Made by a program: the position numbers and the translations under genes
Shown here: positions 50,599-58,933 of the stretch, piece after piece
How positions within the stretch are numbered: the stretch's first letter is position 1
Layout of the letters: the number at the start of each line of letters is the position of its first letter
Notes under the pieces: generated by a model
What the model was told of the DNA's origin: nothing
The model's database searches: none
The model's input: only the letters and a program-made list of their open reading frames with translations
Source of the DNA: Paenibacillus sp. FSL R10-2782
GTDB lineage: Bacteria > Bacillota > Bacilli > Paenibacillales > Paenibacillaceae
NCBI RefSeq assembly: GCF_038592985.1
Contig: NZ_CP151951.1
Coordinates: 3,029,001 to 3,093,000 of the forward strand
Reading direction: 5' to 3'
DNA length: 64,000 nt

Positions 50599-53500
50599 TT
50601 ACGTTAGCGATTCTTCCAGCTCCAAGGCGGCGATCCGACTGGCAAGCTCTTCCCAAACCTGTGGCTGCTCACCACCCGTAAGTGCATGCTCCATACCGCG
50701 AATCGTCTCCAGCATCTGCTCCCGAAGCTGAGCCGTCTGCCACGTTTGTTCCTCCTGCACCAATGTAATGTAAAAAGAGGACATTCGTTCCCGTTGTTGC
50801 TCTACAGCTTCCCCGATTCGCTCACGCAGCACCGGCTCCAGTGTGGTTTGCAGACCCGCACGGCCAGATCCTTCAAAAAATAGCTTTGGATTTTTAAAGC
50901 TGTTCCAATATTCTTTCCAATGAACGGACTCCTGCAAGGAAATTTCAATCAGTTCGGGAACAGCCCATTCTCTGGGTTCGGGAATCGTGCAATCCAGTCC
51001 TTCCAGCTGATGGTTCATGTCCTCTACGCACCGCTGTATAGCCTTGCGTACCAAGCTTTGTCCCGTTTTTTCCAGCCTCAGCGTAGTTGCCAGCAATTCT
51101 TGTGACAGTTCCAGTTCGATCAGGCGCATCAGCTCACGGCCACAAGAAGCAAATGCTGAACGAAGATCGCCCACACCTTCCCGCAGGACAGACGGATGAA
51201 ACGCCTCTGCCATAAACTCTCCAGTCCGATAAGCCAGCCGTTGACGTACGTGAAACAACAGTTCATCGGTTTCCCCAGACAACACGGCTGCACCACTGCT
51301 ATTAGACAGGCTCAGTAATATTTGCTCCAGTTCCTCGCGGATATGGGTTAATCGCTCCAACCGTCCTTCGCGTTCCTCCACGCTATATCTGGCATCTGCG
51401 GCGTGCTGCACTATCCGGCTTCGCAGCCGACCCAACTCCTGCATGGCGGAAGCGATGGACAGTCCGGCCAGCTCTTCGGCTGAAAATGCTGAAAAATCAT
51501 TTTCAAACGCATCAAAACGTGAAACGGCACGCAGCGAACTCTCTCCTTGCTCTGCTGCTTCCAGCGCCAGCATACTAGACAGCGGATAAATACGCGGCTT
51601 ACGAATCCCGTTCGCTTGCAGTTGCTCCTGCACATGCCGCGTTACAGATTGAAGCTCTTCTTCGGACGAAGCAAGGTCCGCTGCATTGACGATAAAAAAG
51701 GTCTGATCCAGCGCTAATGTCTCTTTCACCCGGCCCAATTGGTTCAAAAATTGACGGTCTCCTTGGGTAAACGCGTGATTATAGTACGTGACAAATACAA
51801 GAGCGTCCGCATGCTTCATATAATTGAAGGTCACACCTGTGTGACGCGCATTGACTGAATCCGCTCCAGGCGTATCCACAAGTACAATCCCCTGACGGGT
51901 CAGAGGACAGTCATAATAAAGGTCAATATGCTCCACAAAGCATGACTTATGCTCAGACGCGACAAAATCCCGATATTGGTCCAGATTTACTTGAAGCTGC
52001 TGGCCCAGCAAACGTTCAGCTTCTCCCCATCCAGCGGCGGCAGCCTTCAAAAAGCTGTAGTGGGGCCGTCCGGCAGGGTGAATGCCTTCCGGGGATAACG
52101 CATGTATGGCATCCTGCCATCCCTCTACACCGGGCTCTCCCAGTCCTAACAGCCGAAACGAGTATTTAAGGTCTTCCCGCAAAGCGTCCACTGATTTCAT
52201 ATGGACGTCGGCGGTGGCATGGCGCTCCTGGCTTGCGGGCGCCATAATCCGGTTAATTGCCGCTGTCGTCGGATGCGGCGATACGGGCAACACCGCTTCG
52301 CCCAGCAAAGCGTTGGCGAAGCTGGACTTCCCGGCGCTGAACGCTCCGAACAGCGCCAGCGTGAACCGCCCGCCTTCCAGCGCAGCGGCGCGGGCGTGCA
52401 AATCCCGTACTGCCGCTTGCATGGCAGGGTACGGGCTCAGCAATGCAGCGGCGGCCTGCAAGCGGGACGCTGCTGCATCCAGCCGCGTGCGGCGGCCTCC
52501 GGCAGCGGGCGGCGCTGCCGCCGTGCCCGCAAGCGGCTGCGCCGCTGCGGCGTGTGCGCCAGCGGCGACAGTACGCGCAGCGCCCGCTGGCGTGGCCGAA
52601 GCCGCAGCGATGGTTTCCGCCGCAGGCGCTGGCGCAGCCGCCCGGGGCAACGCACCGGGTGCGACGGCACGCGGCAGCAGGCTGCGCAGCGCGGTGGCGT
52701 GCGCAGCCGAGGCGCTTAGGCGGGCGCGATAACGGCCTGCCGCGTCCGCCTGCGCCAGCAGCTCGGTGCGCGCGTACGCCAGCGCCGCGCGGCGTGCTTC
52801 GGCCTGCGCAGCTAGCTGCACCAGCAGGCGGTCTGCCAGCGCCAGCGCCTTGCGGCGGCAATCTGCCGTAACGGCGCTGCGCAGATCCTTGCAATAGTTC
52901 AGCGTATACCCCGGCGACAACGCGGTTTCCTTCACCGTCTGCTCAATCAGTCTCCGATCCGTCACAGGACGAATTTCGTCCAGCTCCTGCTCCATCGCAG
53001 CCGACCACAAACCATGCCCATCCCCCCAGGAACGCAGCAGCTCTCGCACATGAGGAAGCAACTGCCCCTCCACCTGATCAGCCAGCATACCAGTCAGTCG
53101 TTCTAATCGGTTTTCCTTCTCCCGCTCCGTCTTGCCTCCGGCAAACCATAGCCCGGCCTTGAAGCCCGGCTTGCGGCTCTCCAAATATTCCCCCGCCGCC
53201 TCACGCAGCTCCGCAGGTGTCAAATGAGCATGCTCCAGTACATGATCCAGCTCTTGTCGCAGCCGTTTATGCTCCTGATCTGGTAGTATATTCCAGAGTT
53301 TATCCTCTTGCTGCAAATCTTCCAGTTCCATATCCAGACGCGAAATGACTTCCTCCCCGCCTGCCTCTTCCAACAACGTATTCAGTTCCTCTTCCTCGGC
53401 AGCCTCCACATGTTGATCCGCCAAATGGCGCATGGAGGAAACCAAACTGTACGACAATAGCTCTGTTTTTCGCTCAAACAGTGCTTTGATCAGCAACGGC

Positions 53501-54270
53501 AGCTCTTCCCATTGGTTCCAGGGATGGCTTTCCTCTTTCAAGGAGGTGAACAGTATATCCGTGTAATGAACCTGCCAAGCATGGAAGCTGGCCTCCACCT
53601 CACTACGATAGCGTGTAAATGAAAGCTCTCGTTCTCGATGCTTATCTATTTGATTAATAATCAAATATAATGGCTTGCCCCAATCTGACAGGCTTTTGGC
53701 AAAGGACAAATTATTTTCCGATTGAACATGGTTATAATCCATCACATAAAAAACAATATCCGCCCAGTGCAAAGCAGAATGTGTCGCCAGCGCATGGCCG
53801 TGGTCCGTAGAATCGACACCAGGTGTATCCAGCAGCACCCCTCCGCCAGCTAACATCGGGACATCCTCCCATACCTGAACCGATTCATAAGCTCCGCCAT
53901 TTTTACAATATTCAGCCAGTTCGGACAGAGAGGTTTCCAGCACCTCAGGCTCCGGGTTTTCTGATGTTTTGGCCGGATGAATTAGCGCTCTCGAACGTCC
54001 GTAGCGGATGGACACCACATTAGCACTCGTAGGAACTGGCCCAGAAGGCAGCACTGTTTTGCCGCACAGACTGTTAATCAAGCTCGATTTCCCTGCGGAA
54101 AAATGCCCACAAAATGCTATGGTCAGTTCCTCTGCACCCGCCTTCTCCAGCAAGTCAGCTACGGCTTTCGCTCCTTCCTCATCCCCGGCTGTGCGCAAAA
54201 AATTCCGTAGCTGTTCTATCGTATTCAATTCTTCCTGAGCATTCCCTGTAATCGTTTGCATCATAAACAA
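50599..54270 (-). CDS. Tandem bacterial dynamin-like GTPase (DynA/YpbR-like)
   Basis: Very large protein of about 1,223 residues with two dynamin GTPase modules, like B. subtilis DynA (YpbR, 1,193 residues), which tethers and fuses membranes and helps survival under membrane stress. Module 1: P-loop GHFSAGKSSL (near residue 60), switch LLDTPGVDS, and NQID. Module 2: P-loop GAFSAGKSSF (near 640), LVDTPGADS and NAAD. Coiled-coil stalks follow each. Between them lies a low-complexity Ala/Pro linker in very GC-rich DNA (about 52240-52880). Start: TTG at 54270 has AAGGAG at 8 bases; GTG 54279 and ATG 54264 are alternatives. Confidence 0.92.
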   Translation of the reverse strand: MFMMQTITGNAQEELNTIEQLRNFLRTAGDEEGAKAVADLLEKAGAEELTIAFCGHFSAGKSSLINSLCGKTVLPSGPVPTSANVVSIRYGRSRALIHPAKTSENPEPEVLETSLSELAEYCKNGGAYESVQVWEDVPMLAGGGVLLDTPGVDSTDHGHALATHSALHWADIVFYVMDYNHVQSENNLSFAKSLSDWGKPLYLIINQIDKHRERELSFTRYRSEVEASFHAWQVHYTDILFTSLKEESHPWNQWEELPLLIKALFERKTELLSYSLVSSMRHLADQHVEAAEEEELNTLLEEAGGEEVISRLDMELEDLQQEDKLWNILPDQEHKRLRQELDHVLEHAHLTPAELREAAGEYLESRKPGFKAGLWFAGGKTEREKENRLERLTGMLADQVEGQLLPHVRELLRSWGDGHGLWSAAMEQELDEIRPVTDRRLIEQTVKETALSPGYTLNYCKDLRSAVTADCRRKALALADRLLVQLAAQAEARRAALAYARTELLAQADAAGRYRARLSASAAHATALRSLLPRAVAPGALPRAAAPAPAAETIAAASATPAGAARTVAAGAHAAAAQPLAGTAAAPPAAGGRRTRLDAAASRLQAAAALLSPYPAMQAAVRDLHARAAALEGGRFTLALFGAFSAGKSSFANALLGEAVLPVSPHPTTAAINRIMAPASQERHATADVHMKSVDALREDLKYSFRLLGLGEPGVEGWQDAIHALSPEGIHPAGRPHYSFLKAAAAGWGEAERLLGQQLQVNLDQYRDFVASEHKSCFVEHIDLYYDCPLTRQGIVLVDTPGADSVNARHTGVTFNYMKHADALVFVTYYNHAFTQGDRQFLNQLGRVKETLALDQTFFIVNAADLASSEEELQSVTRHVQEQLQANGIRKPRIYPLSSMLALEAAEQGESSLRAVSRFDAFENDFSAFSAEELAGLSIASAMQELGRLRSRIVQHAADARYSVEEREGRLERLTHIREELEQILLSLSNSSGAAVLSGETDELLFHVRQRLAYRTGEFMAEAFHPSVLREGVGDLRSAFASCGRELMRLIELELSQELLATTLRLEKTGQSLVRKAIQRCVEDMNHQLEGLDCTIPEPREWAVPELIEISLQESVHWKEYWNSFKNPKLFFEGSGRAGLQTTLEPVLRERIGEAVEQQRERMSSFYITLVQEEQTWQTAQLREQMLETIRGMEHALTGGEQPQVWEELASRIAALELEESLT

Positions 54271-54482
54271 TAATTCCACTCCTTGTCCCTTAGCTGCCTC
54301 AAATAGCTTTATTGTAGCATTCCTTAGACGCTGTGAGAATCATCACAGTTAAGGATTTTGCAAAAATCCACAAATCGCCGTGACATCAGTAATATATGTA
54401 TCGAATTGATTTTATTCGTCTATACATTACACCTTGGAGCGGCTGAATCTAATTTTGTAAAATCCTGAATTAAAAAGATGTT

Positions 54483-54532
54483 AAAAAAAGGCGCTCCCCG
54501 CCATGTACATGACTTTGGGAAACCGCCTTTTT
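54483..54532 (-). terminator. Terminator of the glutathione peroxidase gene
   Basis: AAAAAGGCG and CGCCTTTTT arms with a long partly paired loop, T run on the minus strand; about 50 bp past the stop. Otherwise the gap up to the dynamin gene (54271-54578) shows nothing. Confidence 0.6.
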
Positions 54533-54578
54533 ATCAATAATACCAATAAGTTCATCTCATTCTGTCCAAAACTGATCT

Positions 54579-55124
54579 TTACAGCAACGCTTCAATATCC
54601 TCTTCCATATCCAGAGGATCGGTCGTCGCCTCAAAGCGTTTGACCACTTTCCCGTTCCGATCAATCAGGAATTTTGTGAAATTCCATTTGATCGAATCTC
54701 CAGCCAAGTATTCAGGATGACGCTCATGAATTAAAGGAATAAGTATTTTGGCAACCGAATGCGTTTCATCAAAGCCCTCAAAGGGCAACGACGAGGCAAG
54801 ATATGTAAACAACGGGTGAGCATGCTTATCACGTACATCCACCTTTTGGAACATAGGGAACGCAACACCATAATTCAGGGTACAAAATGTATGCACGTTG
54901 TCATTGGAATCCGGCTCCTGATCGGCAAACTGATTACACGGAAAGCCGAGAATCACCAAACCTCTATCCTTATAGTGATCGTACAAACGCTGCAAATCCT
55001 GATATTGAAATGTAAACCCGCACTGGCTGGCCGTATTTACAATCAACACCACTTTATCTTTAAAATCTCTAAGGGCGATTTGCTTGCCGTTCATTGCAAC
55101 GGCTGAATAATCATAAATGCTCAT
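54579..55124 (-). CDS. Glutathione-peroxidase-family thiol peroxidase
   Basis: Cytoplasmic peroxidase of 181 residues reducing hydroperoxides. Active-site motifs are NTASQCGFT with the peroxidatic Cys, GFPCNQF with a second Cys, and the WNFTKFLID segment supplying Trp and Asn of the catalytic tetrad. In Bacillales, which lack glutathione, such enzymes generally use thioredoxin or bacillithiol (family knowledge). The ATG follows AGAGGAG. Monocistronic. Confidence 0.93.
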   Translation of the reverse strand: MSIYDYSAVAMNGKQIALRDFKDKVVLIVNTASQCGFTFQYQDLQRLYDHYKDRGLVILGFPCNQFADQEPDSNDNVHTFCTLNYGVAFPMFQKVDVRDKHAHPLFTYLASSLPFEGFDETHSVAKILIPLIHERHPEYLAGDSIKWNFTKFLIDRNGKVVKRFEATTDPLDMEEDIEALL

Positions 55125-55165
55125 TTAAGAATAACTCCTCTGTAAGTTATACACCATGCGCCCCC

Positions 55166-55218
55166 AGGCTGGTTAGACCAGCCGAGCCGCCTACGGCGGA
55201 ACATGCAAGCATGTCCGC
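55166..55218. repeat. Cluster of three hairpins in an intergenic gap
   Basis: GGCTGGT-TAG-ACCAGCC (55167-55183), CCGCC-TAC-GGCGG and a longer GCGG..ACATGC-AA-GCATGT..CCGC hairpin follow each other without gaps. No T run follows, so an ordinary terminator is doubtful. It may be a stacked RNA structure or a REP-like element; a search for other copies is needed to tell. Confidence 0.5.
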
Positions 55219-55227
55219 TAATTAAAC

Positions 55228-55500
55228 TTAATTTGTTGCCGTCTCAAGCACTGGCAGCAAAATTTCGAATACTTGACCATGCTGCAAAATCGTAATTCCG
55301 CGGGATTTATCCTTCATTACGACTACTTCCGACTTTTGGGACATACGCTCCAGATAATACTCAGGTACATCACCAGAATGGCTAACCGTGATTCCTTCAA
55401 GCTCGCGCTCTTCGTTTTCAGCAAACTCCGATGTTACGATTTGCTCAAAAATATCGGAAAAAGCCTCAAAATTGTCTGTATATACCGAAATGCATTTCAT
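55228..55500 (-). CDS. Small conserved-looking protein of unknown function
   Basis: About 90 residues, acidic, alternating strands and helices (KCISVYTDNFEAFSDIFEQI, then EGITVSHSG and KSEVVVMKDKSRGITILQHG). There is no signal peptide. The family is not recognised. The ATG at 55500 is preferred to one three codons earlier because AAAGGATG sits 8-9 bases upstream. It follows the nth gene by about 60 bp and might be co-transcribed with it. Confidence 0.7.
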   Translation of the reverse strand: MKCISVYTDNFEAFSDIFEQIVTSEFAENEERELEGITVSHSGDVPEYYLERMSQKSEVVVMKDKSRGITILQHGQVFEILLPVLETATN

Positions 55501-55557
55501 ACTCTTCATCCTTTTCTACATATAAATGGTTAAACCCTCGTAATCTCTGCGGGGTCT

Positions 55558-56232
55558 TTAAGCTCTACGTTCCTTATCTTTCCTGATCCGGGACGTTTTC
55601 ATACGTTTCTTGCCTTCCCTGCATACATCGAGCAACGGACATACCTGACATTGGGGGTTTTGCGCTTTGCAGTGATAGCGGCCGAAAAAAATGAGCCTGT
55701 GATGGGTCAAGGACCATTCGTCCCTAGGTACCCTTTTCATCAGCTTTTTTTCCACCTCTAGCACTGAATCGTCCCATCCCGCAAAGCCCAGTCGTTTGGA
55801 AACACGCTCTACATGCGTATCTACCGCAATGGCTGGTACATTAAAAGCGGTGGATACAACGACATTAGCCGTCTTGCGCCCAACACCGGGTAGCTTGACC
55901 AACTCATCATGCTCAGACGGTATTTCTCCCCCGTACTGGTCTATCAATAAAAGGCACAGGTTATGAATATGCTTAGCCTTGTTCCGGTACAAGCCGATTC
56001 TACGGATATCCTGCTCCAGTTCTTCAATGGGAACAGCCAAATAATCCTCGGGTGTCTTGTATTTTTGAAACAGGTCTGCCGTTACTTTATTCACCATCTG
56101 ATCGGAGCATTGAGCGGACAATAACACAGCAATCGTTAATTCAAAAGCATTGTCATGGTTCAACTCACAATGGGCATCCGGAAACATCGTACCGATGGTG
56201 TCCAATATATGACGTGCGGTTGCTGCATTCAC
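55558..56232 (-). CDS. nth: Endonuclease III (DNA glycosylase/AP lyase)
   Basis: Base-excision repair enzyme removing oxidised pyrimidines and nicking AP sites, 224 residues. The helix-hairpin-helix is LPGVGRKTANVV with the catalytic Lys, the catalytic Asp is in AVDTHVERV, and the C-terminal iron-sulfur ligands are arranged CX6CX2CX5C (CKAQNPQCQVCPLLDVC). The start is GTG at 56232 with GGAGG at 9 bases. The nearest upstream gene is separated by the terminator at 56251-56290. Confidence 0.96.
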   Translation of the reverse strand: MNAATARHILDTIGTMFPDAHCELNHDNAFELTIAVLLSAQCSDQMVNKVTADLFQKYKTPEDYLAVPIEELEQDIRRIGLYRNKAKHIHNLCLLLIDQYGGEIPSEHDELVKLPGVGRKTANVVVSTAFNVPAIAVDTHVERVSKRLGFAGWDDSVLEVEKKLMKRVPRDEWSLTHHRLIFFGRYHCKAQNPQCQVCPLLDVCREGKKRMKTSRIRKDKERRA

Positions 56233-56250
56233 GGAATCCTACCTCCTACC

Positions 56251-56290
56251 AAAAAAAACGTCTTGATACGGGATAGCCCGCATCAAGACG
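56251..56290 (-). terminator. Terminator of the GerMN lipoprotein gene
   Basis: Arms CGTCTTGAT and ATCAAGACG with inner CGGG/CCCG pairing, followed by TTTTTTTT on the minus strand. Ends the amidase-GerMN transcription unit. Confidence 0.9.
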
Positions 56291-56443
56291 GTCACTCTAA
56301 ATAATCATCCGGAAAGAAACGAATACTATTTGTGCATGACTGCCTGCATAGGCGAGAAATACACTCCTATATTAACATTAACTGTCACAGATTGCACGTG
56401 AAAAGTGTGTAATTCCCAAGAAATTTTCATACAGTCTGATCTG

Positions 56444-57094
56444 TTAACGGTTCATCGGATGATCCAGGTCTACATGTCCCATTAAGGATTCCAGGGATTG
56501 ACCATCTACAAGCAAATCCAGTGTTTTGACTTCCTTGAACTGGAACATCGTTTTCTTCAAAGCGTCGATAGCCAATTCCTCGCCGCCTGCACCCAGACGA
56601 GCCTCATCAGGCAAGGAAATATCAAGCGTCAATGCTCCATTGTCCAATTTGATTTTATGCACAGAGATTTTGTCAGACCATAAAGGTATCAGTGCAGAAT
56701 TCCCACTCTTTTGCAGAGCTTCAAACGCCTTTTGGAATTTTTCCAGCTCGCTTGGGTAGGTAATTTCCTTTTTCTGTTCCTTCAAGCCTGTCTCTTGTGT
56801 ATCGGTGTAGTACACCGTGATCTGTTGAGTTTGGCGGTCTCCTGATTTTACCGTATCCGTCTTGGTGTTTGTAGGCTCGGTTGACGTGGATGCAGGTGTT
56901 TGACTCGCTCCGTTATTTTCAGCAGACTGAGTCGATGAATCAGGGGCCGTTTGTTCTGGTGTGCTATTTTGCGCCGCAGACGTTTTCGTTTCCTGAGATG
57001 GAGCAGCAGGAGCGGCTGTCTCCTTGGAGGCGCAGCCTGCACCTGCAATAGCAAATAGTGCCAGCAGACCTGCGATTACAATTTTCTTGTTCAT
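56444..57094 (-). CDS. GerMN-domain lipoprotein
   Basis: Exported lipoprotein of 216 residues: signal peptide with lipobox GAGC (Cys20), an 80-residue Ser/Thr/Gln-rich linker, and a GerMN domain (about residues 92-205; QITVYYTDTQETGLKEQKKE, LTLDISLPDEA, FKEVKTLDLLVDGQS). GerMN domains occur in GerM and LpqB and are linked to envelope and spore-cortex functions. The ATG follows AAGGAGGGGGA. It sits 45 bp after an amidase gene and probably shares its transcript. Confidence 0.88.
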   Translation of the reverse strand: MNKKIVIAGLLALFAIAGAGCASKETAAPAAPSQETKTSAAQNSTPEQTAPDSSTQSAENNGASQTPASTSTEPTNTKTDTVKSGDRQTQQITVYYTDTQETGLKEQKKEITYPSELEKFQKAFEALQKSGNSALIPLWSDKISVHKIKLDNGALTLDISLPDEARLGAGGEELAIDALKKTMFQFKEVKTLDLLVDGQSLESLMGHVDLDHPMNR

Positions 57095-57139
57095 ATGTCC
57101 CCCTCCTTGCTTGACGTTGGCAAGCGATTTGTTGAAGAT

Positions 57140-58639
57140 TTATTTTACACCAAGATACTCTGTGATGCCATCTGCAATCCCTTGAGCTACCCGGTTTTGG
57201 AAATCTTCATCAAACAGTGTGGCTTCCTCTTTCGCATTACTGAGATATCCTACCTCAAGCAAAACAGCAGGCATCGTCGTTTCCCGAATGACATGGAAAT
57301 TTCCATAACGAATGCCCCGATCTGTCAAACCTGTCGCTGGTGCAAAGTACTTATGCATGACGTCCGCAAACGCTTTGCTTGCACTACGCTGGTAATACGT
57401 CTCTGTACCGTTGGAAGCCGAGCTGCCGCTGCTGTTAGCGTGAATGGACACGAATACGTTGGCATTGAGATTTTCAGCCACTTTAACGCGCTGTTTAAGC
57501 TCCAAAAACGTATCATCGCTGCGTGTCAACACAACCTCAAGATTAGGGTTCTGCTTCAAAATGCTTTCTACTTTCAGAGCCATAGCCAAGTTGAAGGTCT
57601 TTTCGTAATTTTTTCTCGAAATCCCAACGGCTCCGGAATCCTTCGCTCCATGACCGGCATCAATAACAACGACTTTTTTGCCATTGCTATTAACTGGTGA
57701 GGTCTGTGTATCATCCGGCTGTGAACCATCTGGTAAGGTAGCGTCAGTTGTTGTATTCACTGAATCCTCCGATGCCAGATCGACGATAACTCGATTCGAG
57801 CCGTCATTGTATGCGGTATAATTCATGGCATGCTTCAGATCAATAACAACGCGAACCGTTGAAGGTTCCTTTTGAAATAAAGCATAACGGATACCAGATA
57901 CATCTGCTTCATTTTGAATATCCAGTGAACCATTCAGGCTGCTGTCCAGCTTTTGCTGAGCCCCAAAGTTGTCAGCAAACGCCGTAGCGGGCAAATCCAC
58001 AACTACTCGATCAGGAGCAGTCATTGTAAATGCTTGTGGCTTCACTGCATCCGTAGTCGTAATAGTTAAGCGGTTTTGACTGAAACTGACTCCCTGTACC
58101 TGGATGACACCTGAACTGGCATTATTCGTTGGTACAGTTACACTTCCTGTACCTGTGCTGCTATTCCCGGATTTAGGAGGAGTAAATTCCCCGTTTCCCG
58201 ACCCGCTACTACGGGTATATAATTTTACGGACTTGGAGCTACTGTCCCATTTTACGTCCAGTCCCATTTGCTCGCCGATAAAGCGAAGCGGTACAAGGGC
58301 ATAATTGGAACGCAGCAGAGGCGAAGCATCCAGACTAATGTCGCTTCCATTGACAGTCGCCGTCTTGCTTCCGATTATCATTCGGATCGAGGTACTGTCC
58401 TTCTCAATCGTTATGGTTCGCGCCTGCTGCTTCCATGTCACGTCATAACCTAAATTTTCAGAAATTACGCGTAGCGGAACCATTGTACTTCCGCCAATCA
58501 CTTGTGCCTTAGCACCGCTCGGGACACTTAACTGTTGATCATCGAGATAGATTTGTGTTCCACTCGAAGCCGCATGTCCATAACCCGGAACCGCCCACAT
58601 GAAGACAAATAATAACAACAAAAAACCAAATTTCTTCAT
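57140..58639 (-). CDS. Secreted N-acetylmuramoyl-L-alanine amidase with stalk and AMIN domains (copy 1)
   Basis: Cell-wall hydrolase of 499 residues that splits the amide between muramic acid and the stem peptide. Signal peptide; copper-amine-oxidase-N stalk domain (about 30-135, VPLRVISENLGYDVTWKQ); Ser/Gly/Thr linker; AMIN domain (about 185-290); Amidase_3 catalytic domain (about 325-495) with VVIDAGHGAKD, the zinc-site Glu in NYEKTFNLA, SIHANS, and the catalytic VLLEVGYLSN. The ATG follows AAGGGTGAC. The GerMN lipoprotein gene follows. It is a paralogue of the next upstream gene. Confidence 0.93.
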   Translation of the reverse strand: MKKFGFLLLLFVFMWAVPGYGHAASSGTQIYLDDQQLSVPSGAKAQVIGGSTMVPLRVISENLGYDVTWKQQARTITIEKDSTSIRMIIGSKTATVNGSDISLDASPLLRSNYALVPLRFIGEQMGLDVKWDSSSKSVKLYTRSSGSGNGEFTPPKSGNSSTGTGSVTVPTNNASSGVIQVQGVSFSQNRLTITTTDAVKPQAFTMTAPDRVVVDLPATAFADNFGAQQKLDSSLNGSLDIQNEADVSGIRYALFQKEPSTVRVVIDLKHAMNYTAYNDGSNRVIVDLASEDSVNTTTDATLPDGSQPDDTQTSPVNSNGKKVVVIDAGHGAKDSGAVGISRKNYEKTFNLAMALKVESILKQNPNLEVVLTRSDDTFLELKQRVKVAENLNANVFVSIHANSSGSSASNGTETYYQRSASKAFADVMHKYFAPATGLTDRGIRYGNFHVIRETTMPAVLLEVGYLSNAKEEATLFDEDFQNRVAQGIADGITEYLGVK

Positions 58640-58861
58640 TCGTCACCCTTCCATTCATAATTTTTTTGCCACATGCTCCGGTGCGGCGACCTGATATACG
58701 CGCTTATGTAATATCAGACAACCCATTAGACGTTATTCCACACCAAAAGTTGCGAATATATTCCATCATAACAGAAATATACGTGCCAAAGAACTAGTTT
58801 TGTCGAATTTTAGCTAAAATTATAGTTCATTCGCTTTGCGGCTAAAGTCATTGCCCGATTA

Positions 58862-58915
58862 CAAAAAAAGCTGCTTCCTCCCTAAACATAGCTAGGGACG
58901 AAAAGCAGCTTTTCT
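58862..58915 (-). terminator. Terminator of the upstream amidase gene (copy 2)
   Basis: Nested arms AAAAGCTGCTT / AAGCAGCTTTT and CCCTA / TAGGG. It lies about 20 bp past the stop, so the two amidase genes are separate transcription units. Confidence 0.8.
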
Positions 58916-58933
58916 CATTTAAAATTCTCAAAA

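Noticed and set aside
50406..50681. A 91-codon plus-strand frame in the gap between the ABC exporter and dynamin genes
   Set aside because: No ribosome binding site, overlaps the dynamin 3' end and the putative terminator, and the translation has no protein-like pattern.
52253..52894. Long open frames on both strands and several phases
   Set aside because: They are by-products of the very GC-rich Ala-coding linker of the dynamin gene; the dynamin frame is supported by GTPase motifs on both sides.
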